DNA of 64,000 nt from Pleomorphovibrio marinus (GTDB lineage Bacteria > Bacteroidota > Bacteroidia > Cytophagales > Cyclobacteriaceae), in contig NZ_QCXY01000003.1 in the NCBI RefSeq assembly GCF_003347495.1, positions 186,001 to 250,000 on the forward strand. Reading direction: 5' to 3'. Positions 62,314-64,000 of this stretch are shown in pieces; position 1 is the first letter of the stretch, and the number at the start of each line of letters is the position of its first letter. Under the pieces are notes generated by a model, which ran no database searches, had not been told where the DNA came from, and saw nothing but the letters and a program-made list of their open reading frames with translations. Both the position numbers and the translations under genes were made by a program.

Positions 62314-64000
62314 AAGAAATATAATATATCTGGCCGCATTACTACACGATATAGGTAAGTTCTTTCAAAGAGCAGACCCCAATCCATATTGGGAATCTGA
62401 AATACTAAGTGAAACTTCAAAAAAGCTAAGTGGTGTAATTTGTCCGCAAAAGAAAGGTTACGATGGCTCTAATAGACCTACTCATCATCATGTGATCTGG
62501 ACGCATGAGTTTTTCGAAATCCCAAATGTCAAAAAACATTTCAGGTCCCTAGGACTTGAACTCAATCCATTTGATCTCAATACCGATCAAGAAGACCATT
62601 TGATTAACCTTTCAGTTTTCCACCACCGGCCCTATACCAAGTTGCAAGCTTTGATACAAATGGCTGACCATTGGGCCAGTGGACTTGACAGAACAAAAAA
62701 AGATGAAATAACTTCCGAAAAGAGGAACTTCAAAGAGGTTGGACTTCTGTCCGTGTTTTCGCAAATCGAAGGAAAGGACAAAAGGGATTTTTATTTACGA
62801 ACTCGGGGGCAGTCATTGGAAGCTGCAAGCATTATGCCCTCAATAACAGAGGAGGTCTCCTATTCAGATCTATGGGAAGAATTTATTGTTAAAGTGGGGG
62901 ATATTCCTATGGCAGGCAAAGGGCAAATCAGTGCTTTCACAGAAAGTTTACTTTTCCTACTTAGGAAATACACCTCCAGCGTGTCGGCTAGTACTTTTCA
63001 AGGGGATTTGCCTTCAGTAAGTTTGTTTGATCATTTACGAGTGACTGCTGCAATTGCGGATGCCCTCTTTGCTTATGCTGAATCATATGGATTTGATGAG
63101 GTTTATGAATTTCAGACCGGAAGTAGAAGCTACCTTAAACTCAAACCTAATCATAAAGAGCCACTTTTGATGGCATGTGTTGACTTATCGGGAATCCAAT
63201 CATTTATTTATAATATTTCCGGAACCAAGGCAGCCCAAAGCTTAAAAGGGAGGTCGTTCTACCTTCAATTATTGATTGACAGTATTATTGACCGCTTGGT
63301 TTTAGATAATGGGCTGAGCATTGGAAATGTGCTTTATTCAAGCGGGGGGAAAGCCTACCTCTTGATGCCTAATACAACAGAAGTCAAGTCAAATATCAAA
63401 AAACTCCATCAAGAAATAATCAAAAATGTCTATAATGAACATGGTTTTGGTCTTTATGTGTGTATGGACTTCGTATCATTTGGATACGACCAAGAGCTTA
63501 AAGTACTATTTGAATCTACACAGGCTGATCACATCGGCGAGCTGTGGAAAGTGCTTGGAGAAAAAACCGGAAAACAGAAACAACGAAAATATGACCTACT
63601 TCTGAATGATAGTTTTGAAAGATTCTTTGTCCCAGAGAAAGTAATTGTTAGCGACAAAATCTGTGCGGTAACCGGAAAGCCACTTGAAGTTAAGGAGGCA
63701 AAAAACATTAGCCACGATGATAGCGAAGAACCCGTGTATGTTAGTCCGCATGTATATGAACTTATTACGCTGGGTAAGCAGCTAAAAGATGCCGACTTCA
63801 TAATTAGCTTTTCCAGCGAAAAAACGCCTCAGTTTAAAAGGGTAAAGGGGATTAACCCACTGAAACTGGGAATAAAGAAGTACCTATTTGACCAAGAAGA
63901 TCTTACCAAAGAAGATGCGGATTTTAGAAAGATTACATCCTTTGACTTTTGTCGTGTTCAGTATATCAACAATACGAGTTTTGAACTAGTGTCTAAGCTA
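62306..64000 (+). CDS. csm1: Type III CRISPR protein Cas10 (Csm1-like), 3' end outside window
   Basis: Open to the window's right edge: 565 codons from a GTG that overlaps the cas6 stop by 8 nt. The HD nuclease domain starts at once: LAALLHDIGKFFQRAD (H14, D15), then RPTHHHVIWTHEF (H60-H62) and YTKLQALIQMADHWASG. A linker with SLFDHLRVTAAIADALF precedes the first palm-like domain (CVDLSGIQSFIYNISGTKAA, RSFYLQLLIDSII and NVLYSSGGKAYLLMPN). The second palm with the GGDD cyclase motif lies beyond the window. These features fit Csm1 of type III-A. It would make cyclic oligoadenylate and cut ssDNA when the complex binds target RNA. Confidence 0.92.
   Translation, partial: MNKRNIIYLAALLHDIGKFFQRADPNPYWESEILSETSKKLSGVICPQKKGYDGSNRPTHHHVIWTHEFFEIPNVKKHFRSLGLELNPFDLNTDQEDHLINLSVFHHRPYTKLQALIQMADHWASGLDRTKKDEITSEKRNFKEVGLLSVFSQIEGKDKRDFYLRTRGQSLEAASIMPSITEEVSYSDLWEEFIVKVGDIPMAGKGQISAFTESLLFLLRKYTSSVSASTFQGDLPSVSLFDHLRVTAAIADALFAYAESYGFDEVYEFQTGSRSYLKLKPNHKEPLLMACVDLSGIQSFIYNISGTKAAQSLKGRSFYLQLLIDSIIDRLVLDNGLSIGNVLYSSGGKAYLLMPNTTEVKSNIKKLHQEIIKNVYNEHGFGLYVCMDFVSFGYDQELKVLFESTQADHIGELWKVLGEKTGKQKQRKYDLLLNDSFERFFVPEKVIVSDKICAVTGKPLEVKEAKNISHDDSEEPVYVSPHVYELITLGKQLKDADFIISFSSEKTPQFKRVKGINPLKLGIKKYLFDQEDLTKEDADFRKITSFDFCRVQYINNTSFELVSKL

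Noticed and set aside
1-64000. tRNA or rRNA genes
   Set aside because: None of the intergenic regions showed tRNA or rRNA patterns by eye; a covariance-model scan would settle it.

Overview
The window comes from a Bacteroidota chromosome, most likely a marine or aquatic member of the Cyclobacteriaceae-like Cytophagales. This is inferred from several features: two secreted proteins with type IX secretion C-terminal sorting domains, promoters with the Bacteroidota -7 element TAnnTTTG, few Shine-Dalgarno sites, a dcw cluster lacking murF and ddl, a Cys-type sulfatase with glycoside hydrolases, and RHS-core and ORF6N remnants typical of the phylum.

Layout. 1-3.3 kb: two tandem T9SS-exported beta-repeat proteins. 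3.3-8.6 kb: recQ, an acyl-ACP desaturase, small hypothetical genes and a decayed AraC regulator. 8.7-12.5 kb: a minus-strand run of nucleoside hydrolase lipoprotein, a TIM-barrel glycoside-hydrolase-like protein and ribokinase, consistent with nucleoside/ribose scavenging. 12.7-18.3 kb: an unknown helical protein, a DUF2945 protein, the lipid pair gpsA-plsB and a polyprenyl diphosphate synthase. 18.5-34.0 kb: the dcw cell-wall and division operon (mraZ, rsmH, ftsL-like, ftsI, murE, mraY, murD, ftsW, murG, murC, ftsQ, ftsA, ftsZ). It is preceded by three tandem MraZ boxes and interrupted once, between ftsI and murE, by a 165-bp dispersed repeat. 34.1-38.7 kb: flavin reductase, purine nucleoside phosphorylase, an FG-GAP protein, a DUF3500 protein and a lipoprotein.

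38.7-43.3 kb is a graveyard: a toxin gene with an in-frame stop, an antitoxin stump fused to an RHS fragment, an ORF6N protein, a group II intron reduced to its domain V/VI end, RHS-core remnants carrying two copies of a small palindromic insert, an AT-rich orphan protein and one intact ParE/RelE toxin-antitoxin pair. 43.4-48.8 kb: an M14-like peptidase, a Tat-exported amidohydrolase, a frameshifted TIR-like membrane protein and an AraD1/FAH-type enzyme. 48.9-57.5 kb: a sulfatase, a GHL6-type hydrolase, a GH31 enzyme and a GH5-like enzyme. These form a polysaccharide-degrading group without SusC/D, and an unusual tandem/inverted repeat block lies between the sulfatase and GHL6 genes.

57.9-64 kb is a defence island: a WYL regulator; a compact unit of a DUF4258 protein, an HNH nuclease, a coiled-coil protein and a four-helix DUF4407 membrane protein; then cas6 and the 5' part of a type III (csm1-like) cas10 running off the right edge. 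The DUF4258-HNH-coiled coil-DUF4407 unit is the best candidate for an undescribed system. The cas6 gene itself is compositionally mosaic. No CRISPR array and no tRNA or rRNA gene was seen.
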